From Aved-18 sp964606665 (GTDB lineage: Bacteria; Cyanobacteriota; Vampirovibrionia; Obscuribacterales; Obscuribacteraceae), in NCBI GenBank assembly GCA_964606665.1, contig CAZSHS010000015.1, forward strand, positions 1 through 64,000: DNA of 64,000 nt, in the 5' to 3' direction. How positions within the stretch are numbered: position 1 is the stretch's first letter; each line of letters starts with the position of its first letter. The position numbers and the translations under genes were made by a program. A model generated the notes under the pieces. The model had not been told where the DNA came from. It ran no database searches and was given only the letters and a program-made list of their open reading frames with translations. Of this stretch, positions 63,097 to 64,000 are shown piece after piece.

Positions 63097-64000
63097 TTAT
63101 TGAATTTCAACTCGACAGATTTCATCAAGCGTAAAGTTTTGACGTGCAAGCTTATCCATATCGCCCAAACTACTATGCTTAGCCCCAAGCAGTCTAGCTT
63201 GAGCAAACTCGACATAAGCATCAAGCTCTTTGCCATCAGCTAAAAACTGTTTGCCTAATTCAATTCTATCAAGAGGCTGTTTGGGATCCTTTCCCATGAG
63301 CTGTAAAAGACAATCCAGATTTTTCTTGGTCATCTCATTTTCAGGGTCGATGTAAAAGGCTTTGTGCAAAAGCTCAAGTGCTTCTTTGGGCTTATCGTGC
63401 TTACTGAAAGCATAGTTGCTATAAGCGATACTGAGATTTTCTCTGGCAACTTGATAATCGGGATCTAGACTGAGCGATTTAAAAAATAACGCAATCGATT
63501 CTTTGAATTTGCTCTTGTGTAAAGCATTAACACCCTCATCGTTAAATACAACTTTTGGATCTGAGAAAGTTACGCTTGGGTCAGGCAACTTCTTAATTGA
63601 GTTTGCCACCACTTTGTAAGAAACGACTCCAGTGAGCCGATTCTTCTCCACAAATCCCCAGGCTTCGCTACCACCAAAATCACGTCTATTATCGGGCAGG
63701 ACGAAATACGAATTTTCTGGAACTGTTTCTGCTTGATCTAAAAGCTCGAAAGATTGATCTGGCTCAAAAGCATGTTTAGCTGAGATGTAAGCATTCTCGT
63801 CTATTTGCTTTCCATCTATTAAAATTCCAAGCTCAGGATCAATCTGAATCTTTTCTCCCGGCAGACCAATGATGCGCCTGATACAAACAGGGTCACGAGG
63901 CAGTCCAGGTAGTCCCGTCAGGTTACCAAACCAGTGCTTTATATGCTCATTTTGACCTTCTTGAAAAACTTTACCATCTACATACGGTGGCACCATTGCC
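63097..64000 (-). CDS. Signal-peptidase-I-like domain fused to TPR, partial (N-terminus outside)
   Basis: The frame is open to the window edge, so the start lies beyond 64000. The first ~150 visible residues match the second half of type I signal peptidase (S26): CIRRIIGLPGEKIQI, PENSYFVLPDNRRDFGGSEAWGFV (equivalent to GDNR...DSR.WG) and TGVVSYKVVA. In active SPase the residue before RxxGLPGD is the general-base Lys (K-R); here it is Arg (R-R). The catalytic Ser box lies outside the window. About 150 residues of TPR-like helices follow (KSKFKESIALFFKSLSLDPDYQVARENLSIAYSNYA). An unusual fusion; activity doubtful. Convergent with the TonB-C-like gene. Confidence 0.82.
   Translation of the reverse strand, partial: AMVPPYVDGKVFQEGQNEHIKHWFGNLTGLPGLPRDPVCIRRIIGLPGEKIQIDPELGILIDGKQIDENAYISAKHAFEPDQSFELLDQAETVPENSYFVLPDNRRDFGGSEAWGFVEKNRLTGVVSYKVVANSIKKLPDPSVTFSDPKVVFNDEGVNALHKSKFKESIALFFKSLSLDPDYQVARENLSIAYSNYAFSKHDKPKEALELLHKAFYIDPENEMTKKNLDCLLQLMGKDPKQPLDRIELGKQFLADGKELDAYVEFAQARLLGAKHSSLGDMDKLARQNFTLDEICRVEIQ

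Noticed and set aside
1..64000. CRISPR arrays, phage or insertion sequences
   Set aside because: No regularly spaced direct repeats, integrase, transposase or structural phage genes were seen.

Overview
The window is a bacterial chromosome segment of moderate GC. It carries ordinary housekeeping genes, many secreted or TPR-type proteins, and three Ser/Thr protein kinases. No phage, transposase or CRISPR array is visible. The gene mix suggests a non-photosynthetic relative of Cyanobacteria, most like Obscuribacterales/Melainabacteria. It includes a DUF4330 protein next to an IctB/O-antigen-ligase-type membrane protein, a MoxR-DUF58-transglutaminase operon, NuoN/NdhB, futalosine-route MqnA, a heptose-type kinase that fits a Gram-negative envelope, and many STPK/TPR proteins. 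This placement is inference from gene content only. Non-ATG starts are common: GTG or TTG in about a dozen genes and one apparent CTG.

Layout. 1-2.9 kb: partial carA (-), nuoN, tRNA-Arg(CCT). 3.2-4.5 kb: three small unknown genes, each behind a copy of the same leader; the first and third are paralogues. 4.7-7.9 kb: ssb (-), a Ser/Thr kinase, two secreted proteins. 8.0-14.5 kb (-): rpsT and a cell-wall operon murC-murB-alpha/beta hydrolase-murF-ddl, with a membrane-anchored MurF. 14.6-16.5 kb: an acidic/Lys-rich unknown and a secreted caspase-like protein that has lost its catalytic dyad and is fused to a TonB-C-type domain. 17.0-19.6 kb: rsmI, a PilZ protein and uppP. 19.5-21.6 kb (-): mqnA and a kinase gene broken by a 10-N assembly gap. 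21.7-24.8 kb: pyrimidine-nucleoside phosphorylase, lipoate ligase/octanoyltransferase, a membrane-anchored unknown. 24.8-27.0 kb (-): lysC and two small genes. 27.1-32.0 kb: hutU, methylmalonyl-CoA mutase catalytic subunit, quinone oxidoreductase. 32.2-36.5 kb: receptor-like kinase with a TPR-like tail, MnmD-like methyltransferase, TauE/SafE permease, and a secreted protein built of 10-residue repeats. 36.5-40.4 kb: heptose-type PfkB kinase, then small protein-DUF4330-IctB. 40.5-43.7 kb: TadG/pilin-like protein with its own promoter and terminator, a secreted protein, and an unlisted 33-aa membrane peptide beside a long inverted repeat. 43.8-47.4 kb: PPDK regulatory protein and pyruvate phosphate dikinase. 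47.5-53.6 kb: TPR proteins, SDR, NTF2-like protein, alpha/beta hydrolase. 53.7-59.4 kb: moxR-DUF58-transglutaminase operon. 59.8-64 kb: 3-hydroxyacyl-CoA dehydrogenase, secreted TPR and TonB-C-like proteins, and a partial signal-peptidase-like/TPR fusion.

Themes. Envelope construction dominates (Mur ligases, Ddl, UppP, heptose kinase, IctB-like polymerase/ligase, TonB-C proteins, signal peptidase). Signalling runs through Hanks-type kinases and PilZ. Several enzyme folds appear to have lost key catalytic residues (caspase-like, transglutaminase-like, signal-peptidase-like). A 15-bp GC-rich hairpin occurs twice, both times between convergent genes, and shows a compensatory base-pair change between the copies.
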